A DNA stretch of 64,000 bases, from the NCBI GenBank assembly GCA_002483135.1, contig DLHI01000035.1, positions 410,058 to 474,057 on the forward strand, given 5' to 3'. The translations under genes were made by a program, and so were the position numbers. How positions within the stretch are numbered: position 1 is the stretch's first letter; every line of letters begins with the position of its first letter. Below are positions 8,440-15,956 of the stretch, piece after piece. The notes beneath the pieces are model-generated. The model was not told where the DNA came from and did not search any database. It saw only the letters and a list, made by a program, of their open reading frames with translations. Origin of the DNA: Hyphomonadaceae bacterium UBA7672. GTDB taxonomy: Bacteria > Pseudomonadota > Alphaproteobacteria > Caulobacterales > Hyphomonadaceae.

Positions 8440-9530
8440 CACGCCGCAAGGATAAGCTGCCTGTCGCCGGGCTCATGTTCGTTCGCGCTGGCGCGTGTGA
8501 TGACCTGCAACCGGCTTTCGACTTCCTGCCGGGCCTGCTCCACGACTCCACCGTGGCGATCATCTATGGCCCGCCGGGAAGCGGGAAGACGTTCTTTGCG
8601 CTGCACCTGCAATGCTCCACCGCCATAGGGCGAACCGTGTTCGGCCTGACGCCTGAGAAGCGGAATTGCCTGTATGTCGGACTAGAAGGGGAGGCAGGCA
8701 TCAAGGCCCGTGTGATGGCGTGGTGCGCGCAATATGGCGTCGACTCGAACCCTATCGACTACGCGCTGGGCCAGTTCTCCATCGGGACCGAGGGTGAAAA
8801 AGACGTTGCCGCCCTGATCGACTACATGAAGCGGCGCCAGATCGAGTTCCTTGTGATCGACACGCTATCGCTGGCGATGGCCGGACTCGATGAGATCAGC
8901 GGCCAGCATATGTCGCTCGTGATCGACGCGCTTCACCGCATCAAGCGGGAGACGGGCGCTTGCGTGGTCGCCATCGCGCACACGGGCAAGAATGAGAAGG
9001 CGGGCATCCGGGGCCATAGCTCGCAGCTAGGCAATGTGGACACCACGATTGAGATCGTCTGCCACAACAAGGAAATGGTGGCGGACGGCAACAAGAGCCG
9101 CGTGATCGAGGCCGATGTGACGCTGGCGACTCCGCGCTCCGCCGTGATCCGGAAGCAGCGCGACGGGGAAGGCGGGAAGCGATTCCACTTCACCTTGGCG
9201 CTTCAGGATACGCCATTCCAAGACGCGCGCGGGAATGTGCTGCGGCGCCCTGCGGTGGCGGAGCATGAGGCGTTCCCCGACCTGCCAGAGGAAGAGGCAG
9301 GGGCGCCAGCACGCAAGCTCAGTAGTCGCGAGCGCGATGCAGCGGACATTCTCGACGCGCTCAACCGCAAGCTGGGCCGCGCCGGACCTGCAAGCCTCGA
9401 CCAATTCCGCCGGGCGTTGAAGCGCGCTGATTGGGGGCCGGAAAACCCCGGTTCATGGCGTCGCGCCTTCCATGACCTGAAAGCCAAGCTGGAGATGGGT
9501 GACCATGATGACGTTCTCCACCTGCACTAG
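8436..9530 (+). CDS. RepA-like AAA family ATPase (AAA_25 type), 364 aa
   Basis: Walker A GPPGSGKT at residues 45-52, Walker B in EFLVIDTLS near 140, and the sensor-like AHTGKNEKAGIRGHSS segment typical of plasmid and phage RepA-type hexameric helicases. The C terminus (from about 290) is a basic helical tail. It likely unwinds the element's origin after excision. The array of cgttcg repeats starts at the last codons of this gene, which fits a replication initiation role. It is separated from the head operon by the 203-aa gene and lies before the terminase pair. Confidence 0.85.
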   Translation: MTRRKDKLPVAGLMFVRAGACDDLQPAFDFLPGLLHDSTVAIIYGPPGSGKTFFALHLQCSTAIGRTVFGLTPEKRNCLYVGLEGEAGIKARVMAWCAQYGVDSNPIDYALGQFSIGTEGEKDVAALIDYMKRRQIEFLVIDTLSLAMAGLDEISGQHMSLVIDALHRIKRETGACVVAIAHTGKNEKAGIRGHSSQLGNVDTTIEIVCHNKEMVADGNKSRVIEADVTLATPRSAVIRKQRDGEGGKRFHFTLALQDTPFQDARGNVLRRPAVAEHEAFPDLPEEEAGAPARKLSSRERDAADILDALNRKLGRAGPASLDQFRRALKRADWGPENPGSWRRAFHDLKAKLEMGDHDDVLHLH

Positions 9531-9664
9531 CGTTCGCCCCGTTCGGTGCGTTCGGATCGAACACGGCGAACGCGCGAACACTGACGCACGCAAGCGCAGC
9601 CATAGGCGCAGCGTAGCGTTCGTTCCGTTCGGTTTCTCTAGGGGGCAGCGAACGAACGAACGCT
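9531..9664. repeat. Phased cgttcg / cgaac repeats, candidate origin (or cos) of the element
   Basis: Three direct copies of cgttcg begin at 9531, 9540 and 9549 (9-bp spacing), followed by inverted copies (cgaac) at 9558, 9567 and 9575. A second cluster has cgttcg at 9617 and 9626 and three overlapping cgaac at 9649, 9653 and 9657. Within it agcgttcgttc (9615-9625) and gaacgaacgct (9654-9664) form a perfect 11-bp inverted repeat. The site lies between the RepA-like gene and the small terminase gene, so it may be iterons for replication, a packaging site, or both. Confidence 0.65.
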
Positions 9665-9737
9665 CTGCATTGGTAGGTTCTTCCCGCTGGGGGGCCGCCG
9701 GGGGTGCACTGAGCCCCGACAAAAAGCTCTGCCCCCA

Positions 9738-9771
9738 ATTTTCAGTTTCAATTCGATTCCCATTTTCAGTT
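9738..9771. repeat. A/T-rich direct repeats upstream of the small terminase gene
   Basis: attttcagtt occurs at 9738-9747 and 9762-9771 in the most A/T-rich stretch of the element. It could be a DNA-unwinding segment next to the cgttcg array, or part of a terminase binding region. Confidence 0.4.
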
Positions 9772-9788
9772 ACAGCCGGGGGATTCCG

Positions 9789-10136
9789 ATGACCCGCAAT
9801 CGACGTTCTTTGCACGATCTCATTGGCGAGCCGGCGCCGCCGAAACGTGGACGCGGGCGCCCGGTGGAGGATCACCGGCAAAAGCTGGTGCTGGCGCAGG
9901 CAGAACAGGTGGAGTTGCGCAACGCGAAGATGCGCGGCGAACTCATCCCCGCTAGCGATGTCGCTGCAACCTGGTCCGGTCTCGTGGCGGACGCGCGGCA
10001 ACGCCTGCTGGCGATCCCGAGTCGTCTGGGCGCAAAGCTCGCACTTCCCCGGCAGACCGTGGCGGCAATGGACGCGGAAATCCGTGCCGTACTGATCGCG
10101 CTGGCAGGGCAGGGAGGGGAGTCCGATGCTGGATGA
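9789..10136 (+). CDS. Small terminase subunit, Nu1-like, 115 aa
   Basis: Basic N terminus (RGRGRPVEDHRQK), then a helical Ala/Glu-rich segment (EQVELRNAKMRGELIPASDV) and VADARQRLLAIPSRLG, the usual pattern of lambda Nu1-type DNA-packaging proteins. It would recognise the element's packaging site and recruit the large subunit. It overlaps terL by 11 bases. An RBS-like GGGGGA precedes the ATG. Confidence 0.78.
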   Translation: MTRNRRSLHDLIGEPAPPKRGRGRPVEDHRQKLVLAQAEQVELRNAKMRGELIPASDVAATWSGLVADARQRLLAIPSRLGAKLALPRQTVAAMDAEIRAVLIALAGQGGESDAG

Positions 10137-11967
10137 CCTCGACACCCTCCCGCCGAAGAGGCTCACCACGGGCCGCCGGGCGCCCGCTTCCCCGTTGAAG
10201 CGAGCCATTGCCGAAACCCTCTCGCAATGGGCGCCTCCGCCGCGCATCGCGTTGGCGGACTGGATCGAGTCCAACATCGTGCTGCCGTCCGACGTTTCCG
10301 CCACGCCGGGCGCCATGTCGCTCTTCAGCTACCAGCGCGGCATCTGCGAAGCGGTGGACGATCCCAGCATCTCGCGCGTGTCATTCGTGAAGCCTGTCCG
10401 CATCGGCGCCACGATGCTGATAACTGGCATCATCGCCGCCTATGTGAAGAATGATCCCTGCAACATCCTCGCTCTTCAGCCGACGCTGGATGACTGCCGC
10501 GACTATGTGACGGGAACGATTGAGCCGACCTTCGCGGCGAGTCCGGCGCTGGCTGGCGTGTTCAATCGAGAGAAGCTGAAGCGCGACACCATCCTTTCAC
10601 GCCGCTTCCCCGGCGGTTCCTTCAAATGCGTTGCGGCCGCATCGCCGCGCAACCTGCGGCGCCACACTGTCCGAATCCTGGTGATGGATGAGGTGGACGC
10701 CTATGAGCCGTCCGCCGAAGGCTCCGCGACCGCGCTGGCAGAGAAGCGGACTCTGAGCTTCCCGAACCGGCTCATTTTTCAGGCGTCGACTCCGACCAAT
10801 GCGGAAACGTCGAACATCCTGAAAGCCTATGAGACATCGGACCAGAGAGTCTTCGAGCTTCCCTGTCCGCATTGCGGAGAGTTTTTCGAGCCGACCTGGC
10901 GCGATGTGCATTGGGAGAAAGACTCGAACGGCGAACATCAACCGCAGACTGCGCACATGATCTGCCCGGCGAACGATTGCCGGATCGAAGAGTCGAGCAA
11001 GCCCGGCATGGTGGACGCCGGACGCTGGCGCGCGACAAAGCCGGAGGTGAAGGGGCACGCCGGCTTCCGGACTTCGGCGCTCATCTCGACGCTGATGAAT
11101 GCGTCATGGTCTGAGATCGCTCGCGAGTTTCTGGCCGCGCGCAAAGACCCCGACTTGCTCCGCGTGTGGACCAACACGCTCATGGGTGAGGCGTGGATAG
11201 ACAAGTCTGGCGAGGGGCTGGACGACTCCGAACTGCAATCGCGCGCGGAGCCTTGCAGTCTGGAGGCCATCCCGGCGGACGTGCTCGTGCTGACGGCCGG
11301 CATAGACTGCCAGGATGATCGACTCGAAGTGGTGACGCTGGGCCACACAGCAAGCGGCGCCATCGTCGTGCTGGACTATGAGACCATCCACGGGCCGCCG
11401 ACTGCGGACGAGACATGGCAGGACCTGGATGACCTATTGAAGCGGCGTTTCGCGCATCCGCTAGGCGGCTCGATTGGTTATGACGCGGCAGGCGTCGACT
11501 CCGGGTCCGGCTCGCACACTGACATCGTGTACCGTTTCACCCGGCCGCGCTTCAATCGCCGCGTGGTGAGCCTGAAGGGCGATGGCGGATCGCGGCCGAT
11601 CATAGATCGGTCGAGCAAGCAGGGCCTCTACATCATGGGCGCCGACACTGCGAAGAGCCGCATCTATGGCTTGCTGGGCCAACCCAAGCTCATCCGCTTC
11701 TCGCACGATCTACCGAGCCGATACTTCGAAGAGCTTTGCGGGGAGCGGCGCGTCACGTTCTACAAGGCAGGGCAGGTGCGGAAGCGTTGGGAGAGAATTC
11801 CCGGCGTGCGCAATGAGGCATTGGACGCAACGTGCATGGCTATGGCCGTGCGCCAGCTTGTGAGCGTTGACCTGGTGCGCCGAGAGAACGAACTCCGGCA
11901 GGTCATCAAGCCCGCGACGGTTCCGACCGTGATTCACTCGAAATGGATGTCACGAGGAGGCCGCTAA
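10126..11967 (+). CDS. Large terminase subunit, lambda gpA family, 613 aa
   Basis: Packaging motor ATPase and nuclease. The P loop is the deviant type common in gpA proteins (KPVRIGAT, 89-96, lacking the usual Lys); Walker B is ILVMDEVD (184-191). A zinc-ribbon-like CPHC ... C...C region lies near 245-290. The nuclease half carries GIDCQDDR, GYDAAGVDSG and a final NEALDATCMA. RBS GGAGGGGAG is inside the small terminase gene. gpA-family motors usually package from cos ends. Full family length, no frameshift. Confidence 0.93.
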   Translation: MLDDLDTLPPKRLTTGRRAPASPLKRAIAETLSQWAPPPRIALADWIESNIVLPSDVSATPGAMSLFSYQRGICEAVDDPSISRVSFVKPVRIGATMLITGIIAAYVKNDPCNILALQPTLDDCRDYVTGTIEPTFAASPALAGVFNREKLKRDTILSRRFPGGSFKCVAAASPRNLRRHTVRILVMDEVDAYEPSAEGSATALAEKRTLSFPNRLIFQASTPTNAETSNILKAYETSDQRVFELPCPHCGEFFEPTWRDVHWEKDSNGEHQPQTAHMICPANDCRIEESSKPGMVDAGRWRATKPEVKGHAGFRTSALISTLMNASWSEIAREFLAARKDPDLLRVWTNTLMGEAWIDKSGEGLDDSELQSRAEPCSLEAIPADVLVLTAGIDCQDDRLEVVTLGHTASGAIVVLDYETIHGPPTADETWQDLDDLLKRRFAHPLGGSIGYDAAGVDSGSGSHTDIVYRFTRPRFNRRVVSLKGDGGSRPIIDRSSKQGLYIMGADTAKSRIYGLLGQPKLIRFSHDLPSRYFEELCGERRVTFYKAGQVRKRWERIPGVRNEALDATCMAMAVRQLVSVDLVRRENELRQVIKPATVPTVIHSKWMSRGGR

Positions 11968-12269
11968 TGGCGAAGCCTAGACCATGCGTGCAATGCGGCG
12001 TCATCTTCCTTCCGGAGTTTCCGAAGGGCGCCGCTCGCACGTGCTCCGATGAATGTTCGCACGCGCGCCGGAAGGCCACGGCGAACACGGCGTCCAAGGT
12101 CTATTACCGGCGCAATCTCGCAGAGTGTCGCGCGAAGTCGCGGGAGAACGGGCGCCGCGATCCGGCGAAAAAGAACGCTCTTTGGCTGGCGTGGTCCGAG
12201 AAGAATCGCGACCGCATCAATGCCCAGAAGCGCGCTCGATATGCAGCGCAGCGGGAGGCCGCGCCGTGA
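11967..12269 (+). CDS. Small zinc-finger basic protein, 100 aa
   Basis: The ATG overlaps the terL stop (TAATG). An N-terminal CVQCG ... CSDECSHARR pattern suggests one zinc site; the rest is very basic and rich in Arg, Lys and Asn. Similar short CxxC proteins are frequent beside phage packaging genes. A DNA-binding role is likely; no HNH motif is evident. Confidence 0.7.
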   Translation: MAKPRPCVQCGVIFLPEFPKGAARTCSDECSHARRKATANTASKVYYRRNLAECRAKSRENGRRDPAKKNALWLAWSEKNRDRINAQKRARYAAQREAAP

Positions 12270-12793
12270 CCGCGATAAACTCCGATAGCGATCTGCGCTG
12301 GGCCTACAATCGCAAGCGGCGCCTCAAGATCAAAAACGAGACGCCGGAGGAGCGCGAAGATCGGCTGGCGAAGAGGCGTGAGCGCGGCGCCGCCTATCGC
12401 GCGGCGCATCGGGAGGAGGTCAGGGCATATCTTCGCGAGTACGGGCGTGCCTGGCGCGAGCTCAACCGCGACAAGGTGAGGGAGCAAAGCCGGAGACACA
12501 AAGCGAAGCGCCGCGCCGCGAAGGTGGCCGCTGAGGCGGAGCGCGAGCGTGCAGAGATCGAACGCAAAAAAGAACTGAGACGGGCCCAGCAACGCCGCTA
12601 TTACGCGCGGCACAAAGAGAAGTGCGCGCAGATGACCAAGGCATGGCTAGCCCGCAATCCGGACTATCAACGGCAAGCCGACCGTGACCGTTACATGCTC
12701 GATCCGGAGAAGAAAAAGGCTGCTGTTCGCGTGTACCGGGAACGTCGGCGGTTGGAGCTTGTAACGAACGGGGGTGCCACCCAACTAAAGTAA
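12266..12793 (+). CDS. Highly basic, charged-helix protein, 175 aa
   Basis: GTG start overlapping the previous stop (GTGA), so probably coupled. It is almost entirely Arg/Lys/Glu/Ala with a recurring pattern of Tyr or Trp in charged helices (YLREYGRAWRELNRD, RRYYARHKEKC, NPDYQRQADRDRYML). It looks like a long helical nucleic-acid-binding protein. A longer frame starting at 12053 would overlap the zinc-finger gene by 200 bases and is not favoured. Function unknown. Confidence 0.65.
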   Translation: MTAINSDSDLRWAYNRKRRLKIKNETPEEREDRLAKRRERGAAYRAAHREEVRAYLREYGRAWRELNRDKVREQSRRHKAKRRAAKVAAEAERERAEIERKKELRRAQQRRYYARHKEKCAQMTKAWLARNPDYQRQADRDRYMLDPEKKKAAVRVYRERRRLELVTNGGATQLK

Positions 12794-12814
12794 ACCTTGA
12801 GCAATGGAGTTCGT

Positions 12815-13024
12815 ATGCGGACGTTTGAACAACTTCGCCGAGAGGTCGCGAAAGCTGGACCTCATGGCACCTTCCGCCTGAAAGACGCGGGGCCGGAAGA
12901 TCGGCGTCACCTAGATCGGTTCTGTCATCTCGCGGCTGTTGAGCCCGGCAACGTCAGCGTGTTCCGCGTGGACCATCCCACGGGGTTGCAGTCGATCCCC
13001 CACTGGATGCGAGCTCCAGGCTAG
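12815..13024 (+). CDS. Small hypothetical protein, 69 aa
   Basis: ATG preceded by ATGGAG five bases upstream. The sequence (MRTFEQLRREVAKAGPHGTF ...) is compact and mixed helix/strand, with no cysteine pairs beyond one Cys. It is the last plus-strand gene of the element and overlaps the convergent minus-strand gene by four bases. Confidence 0.5.
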   Translation: MRTFEQLRREVAKAGPHGTFRLKDAGPEDRRHLDRFCHLAAVEPGNVSVFRVDHPTGLQSIPHWMRAPG

Positions 13025-13275
13025 AAGACTTCTTTGGCTGGATGCCACACGTCTTGGGCATCGAAGTAGCCACGAACGATTTTCTGACCTGGCGCCGGAC
13101 CCACGGAATGAACCGTGTCGCAATACCCGCAGCGCATTGCACCGGAGACCCAAGTCCCAGTCACGTTGGCGCGTGCCAACTTGTCGTCGGCCCGGAACAT
13201 CGGCGGGTTCGCTGCCCTGCAATCTGCGGCTGGGCACTGACTAAATTTCTTTCGAGTAGCCTTCGGTCTGCGCAT
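13021..13275 (-). CDS. Small zinc-ribbon protein, 84 aa
   Basis: ATG with GAGGTG five bases upstream on the minus strand. Two cysteine pairs (CPAADC near residue 12 and CGYC in the middle) suggest a zinc ribbon; the N terminus is basic (MRRPKATRKKF). Probably nucleic-acid binding. It is the distal gene of the minus-strand group int - membrane protein - this gene. Confidence 0.6.
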   Translation of the reverse strand: MRRPKATRKKFSQCPAADCRAANPPMFRADDKLARANVTGTWVSGAMRCGYCDTVHSVGPAPGQKIVRGYFDAQDVWHPAKEVF

Positions 13276-13361
13276 GGTGTCACCTCGCTGGTGCTGCTTC
13301 GAGCGAACAATTGCATGCGGCCGTAAAGAAGCAGGTGAATCCTTCGGCGCGTAGCTCTGGG

Positions 13362-13856
13362 TTATGTAGCCTTGCCTCGCGCCATCCACGCTGTCAGCCG
13401 CGCCCAGAATCGAGCGCGCATTGCCCGTGCCTTTTCTTCGTTGGTTTTGCGCCGTGCCATCTCCGCTGCCACGGCGATGTGCCAGTTAGGCCAGTCCGAC
13501 ACCATCAGTTGCGATCCGATCTGCTCAACGCTCATCCCGCGAAGATGCTTCATTAGCTTCTCGCGCCCGCCTGCATTCCAAGTCTGGTCAATTCGCTCGC
13601 GCCAGCGACGATGGAGCCTAGAGTTCATGGACATTATGATTGCCATGGGTGCGCCCACAAGCACGACCAGAACGGCTCCCATCAAGAGAAGACTAGGCAG
13701 GGCCGATATAAGTGGCGGAACGAACATAAGTAGAAGCAAGCCGACGACGCAGAGCAGTGGAATGCCGATGAAGATCAGCAAAGTAAGCTCTGGCGCTACA
13801 GCGAGCGCGATGATTCCGAGCAGGATGATTATCACGATTTCCAAGGCGGCCCCCAA
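13362..13856 (-). CDS. Multi-pass membrane protein of the element, about 164 aa
   Basis: The first 75 residues form two or three closely spaced hydrophobic segments (IVIIILLGIIALAVA, LLIFIGIPLLCVVGLLLLMF, LLLMGAVLVVLVGAPMAIIM), followed by a basic cytoplasmic-looking tail with Trp-rich helices. The listed start is a TTG; an inner TTG is possible. Not a recognisable holin. It lies downstream of int on the same strand. Membrane proteins in such positions of satellites can be exclusion or accessory functions, but nothing here proves that. Confidence 0.6.
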   Translation of the reverse strand: MGAALEIVIIILLGIIALAVAPELTLLIFIGIPLLCVVGLLLLMFVPPLISALPSLLLMGAVLVVLVGAPMAIIMSMNSRLHRRWRERIDQTWNAGGREKLMKHLRGMSVEQIGSQLMVSDWPNWHIAVAAEMARRKTNEEKARAMRARFWARLTAWMARGKAT

Positions 13857-13983
13857 ACGTGAGTTGGGGCCACTTTAGCGCATTACGGTAAATGCCGAGG
13901 AAGCTGCATCCCGGAGGATTCCGCGCGTTGGGTTACCAGTCGTTAGTACCTCTACGACCGGCAACCCGGCTCTCGATGATGCG

Positions 13984-15210
13984 CTAGCCGAAGAATCTTC
14001 GGTCCTGCTTTTCGCGGCGGATCACGGCGGCCTGCTCTTCCAGAAAGTCGCCATACCACTGCATGAGCTTCACGCGCTCCGCCATATGCTGGCCGCGATG
14101 ATAGGCGCCGCGAACGGCGTTCTGCTCTTTGTGGCCTAGCGCCTTCTCGATGGCGTCCGGCGAAAAGTCGGAATGCTCGTTTAGGATCGTCGATGCCATC
14201 GCGCGGAAGCCGTGCGCGCAATGCTCATCCGCGCTGAAGCCGAGAGTTCGCAGCGCCATGTTGACCGTGTTCTCTGAGATCGTGCGACCGGACCTCATGC
14301 CGGGGAAGCACATGCCATCCCCGTTGCGGCCCGTGATGCGCCAGAGCGCCTGGAATTGCTTGAGGGCTTGCTCTGACAAGGGGACTCGGTGGTCGATCTG
14401 CCGAGTCTTCGTGCGATCCTTGGGGATGATCCACATGCGATTGCGGAGGTCCACCTCGGCCCACGTCGCGAGCCGGAGTTCGCCGGGGCGAACGAAAGTG
14501 TAAGCCGACAAGAGCAAGGCAGCGCGAACGACCGGTGCGGGATAGCCTTCAATGGCGACCATGAGCCTGCCAGCTTCCTCTGGCGTCGTGATAGCGGCGC
14601 GGTGCTTCACCTTCGGCGTGGCGATCAGGCCCTTGAGGGAGGGCGTAGGATCGACGGCGCGGCGATCTGTGGCGACGGCCAGCCGCATGACCTGTCCGAC
14701 GGCGGAGCGCAGCCGGAGGGCTGACTCCAGCTTGCCCCGGCTTTCCACCTTCTGGATGACGGCCAGAACCTCGGGCGCCGTAATGTCGGCAATCGGCCGG
14801 CGCCGGAGGTCTTTCGCCAGCACGCGGTAAATCCAGAGCCGTTTGCGGATCGTGGTCCGGCTTTTCCCTTCCCGCCGCAGCCGGAGAATGACCTCCGCCG
14901 CGACATGGGCGAACGTGGTTCGCGCTCGCAGGTGAGCCGTCTTCTTTGCGGCCTGCTTTTCAGCGGCGGGGTCAGTCCCTAGCGCGATCTGGTCGCGTGC
15001 GGCCTTTGCGGCTTTGCGGGCGTCATCCAGTGTAACGGCCGGATACGCGCCAATGCTCAGGGTCTTCCGCTTTCGGTTGAAGGCGTAATCCAGTCGCCAG
15101 AGCTTCCCGCCACCGGGAGCGACATAGAGATAGAGCCCGCTACCGTCGGCCATTTTGAATGGCTTCGGCTTGGGCTTCACGCGCGCGATTTCAGACGCTT
15201 CGAGCTTCAT
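13984..15210 (-). CDS. int: P4-type tyrosine integrase, 408 aa
   Basis: N-terminal arm-binding DUF4102 domain (1-90: LYLYVAPGGGKLWRLDY, LSIGAYPAVTLDDAR), core-binding domain (about 95-190) and a catalytic domain with Arg241 (RPGEL), His333-x-x-Arg336 (HGFR), His360 (LGH) and Tyr370. All key residues are present, so it should be active. ATG at 15210 has AGGGA seven bases upstream and is preferred to a TTG six codons earlier. P4-type integrases typically insert into tRNA 3' ends, and this one reads away from the tRNA-Asn att copy, 173 bases away. Confidence 0.95.
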   Translation of the reverse strand: MKLEASEIARVKPKPKPFKMADGSGLYLYVAPGGGKLWRLDYAFNRKRKTLSIGAYPAVTLDDARKAAKAARDQIALGTDPAAEKQAAKKTAHLRARTTFAHVAAEVILRLRREGKSRTTIRKRLWIYRVLAKDLRRRPIADITAPEVLAVIQKVESRGKLESALRLRSAVGQVMRLAVATDRRAVDPTPSLKGLIATPKVKHRAAITTPEEAGRLMVAIEGYPAPVVRAALLLSAYTFVRPGELRLATWAEVDLRNRMWIIPKDRTKTRQIDHRVPLSEQALKQFQALWRITGRNGDGMCFPGMRSGRTISENTVNMALRTLGFSADEHCAHGFRAMASTILNEHSDFSPDAIEKALGHKEQNAVRGAYHRGQHMAERVKLMQWYGDFLEEQAAVIRREKQDRRFFG

Positions 15211-15382
15211 TACGGTATCCCTTTGCAAGCATTGGGCCCGATACCGCGTGAACTACCGTATCCCCGGCGACGGTAGATCGTGTGCGGGTCCGGTGGAGTT
15301 CACCAGAAGCGCGAGAAACACCTGATTTGTAAGGACTGAAGCCGCTTTCGGGTCCGCGAAATACCGTACTCGAAAAGGCAAC
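15211..15382. promoter_or_regulatory. Right-end arm-like repeats and int upstream region
   Basis: Contains ctaccgt (15253-15259), its reverse complement acggtag (15270-15276), the related tacggta next to the int start, taccgcg and ataccgta, and tgatttgtaagg (15323-15334), the inverted match of 2459-2470. No open frame. Likely binding sites for integrase, excisionase or a repressor, and it must hold the int promoter. Confidence 0.55.
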
Positions 15383-15458
15383 TGGCTCCCTGAGCTGGAC
15401 TCGAACCAGCGACCATTCGATTAACAGTCGAATGCTCTACCAACTGAGCTATCAGGGA
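15383..15458 (-). tRNA. tRNA-Asn (GTT)
   Basis: Acceptor TCCCTGA / TCAGGGA pairs seven for seven; the D, anticodon (CTGTTAA loop, anticodon GTT) and T arms (GGTTCGAGTCC) are canonical, with discriminator G and an encoded CCA at the 3' end. It serves as the integration target of the element. Confidence 0.97.
15389..15405. repeat. Right attachment site core inside tRNA-Asn
   Basis: cctgagctggactcgaa, identical to 2430-2446. It lies in the T arm and acceptor 3' strand, and integration leaves the tRNA gene intact at this end. Confidence 0.85.
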
Positions 15459-15475
15459 GCACGGTTGGAGGCGGG

Positions 15476-15504
15476 GGTATAACCGCCGACTGTCCGGGCT
15501 TCAA
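15476..15504 (-). promoter_or_regulatory. Promoter of tRNA-Asn
   Basis: On the minus strand TTGAAG, a 17-base spacer and TATACC end 17 bases before the tRNA 5' end, a good housekeeping-sigma fit. Confidence 0.55.
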
Positions 15505-15600
15505 TAGCGCAGGGCGGCTGGCGCGGAGAAATCGCGCGGCCCGACCATCGCCTTGCTCAAAAAGCCTGTGAACTCAGTCCCGAAAACCCAAAAGAAGAGG

Positions 15601-15621
15601 GCGGGAGCCAGGGGCTCCCGC
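15601..15621 (-). terminator. Hairpin downstream of tRNA-Cys
   Basis: A 9-bp stem gcgggagcc / ggctcccgc; on the minus strand it is followed by a T-rich run. It could end tRNA-Cys transcription. The remainder of the 294 bases between the two tRNA genes shows no gene. Confidence 0.4.
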
Positions 15622-15752
15622 AAAGGCGTTTGGGTGATGGTGGGGTGTCTTCAAGGGAAGACAGGCCCACAATCGCCCGTGTCGGTAAACGAGAGGTTAA
15701 CGCTTAACGCGATCTGAAAAATCACCGCGAAAGCACTAGGAACCGGGAACTC

Positions 15753-15826
15753 TGGAGGCCTCGCCCGGAATCGAACCGGGGTGCAAGGATTTGCAGTCCT
15801 CTGCGTAACCACTCCGCCACGAGGCC
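15753..15826 (-). tRNA. tRNA-Cys (GCA)
   Basis: Acceptor GGCCTCG / CGAGGCC, anticodon loop CTGCAAA with GCA, T arm GGTTCGATTCC, discriminator U as usual for Cys, and encoded CCA. Confidence 0.96.
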
Positions 15827-15956
15827 TCTCTGCCGACCGGCGCTGGCGGAGCGACGGTGGGGCGCGTTGCGCCGCTTGGTGCGTATGCTAAGAGCCCCGG
15901 GCGCACAAGACCCCGGCTCAGGCTGGCGATTCCGTGCATGAAATAGGGGCTGGACC

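Larger units (their letters stand above)
2430..15405. mobile_element. Integrated capsid-forming phage satellite-like element (cf-PICI-like), about 13 kb
   Basis: Bounded by a 17-bp direct repeat (cctgagctggactcgaa) whose right copy is the 3' part of an intact tRNA-Asn gene. A P4-type tyrosine integrase sits next to that tRNA. Between the ends are head and packaging genes (portal, protease-capsid fusion, gpW-like joiner, DUF2190, small and large terminase), a RepA-like ATPase, a repeat-rich region and several small genes. No tail tube, tape measure, baseplate, fibre, holin or endolysin is recognisable. The genes look intact and tightly packed, which argues against a decaying prophage. Capsid-forming PICIs are known to have this plan; calling this one of them is inference. 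Part of the length was set by the att repeats, so the exact crossover base is uncertain. Confidence 0.8.

Noticed and set aside
9531..9664. CRISPR array
   Set aside because: Units are 9 bp with mixed orientation, no 28-37-bp repeats or spacers, and no cas genes nearby.
2430..15405. Simple decayed prophage
   Set aside because: Head, packaging, replication and integration genes are all intact and overlap in tidy operons; only tail and lysis genes are missing, which is selective rather than random loss.
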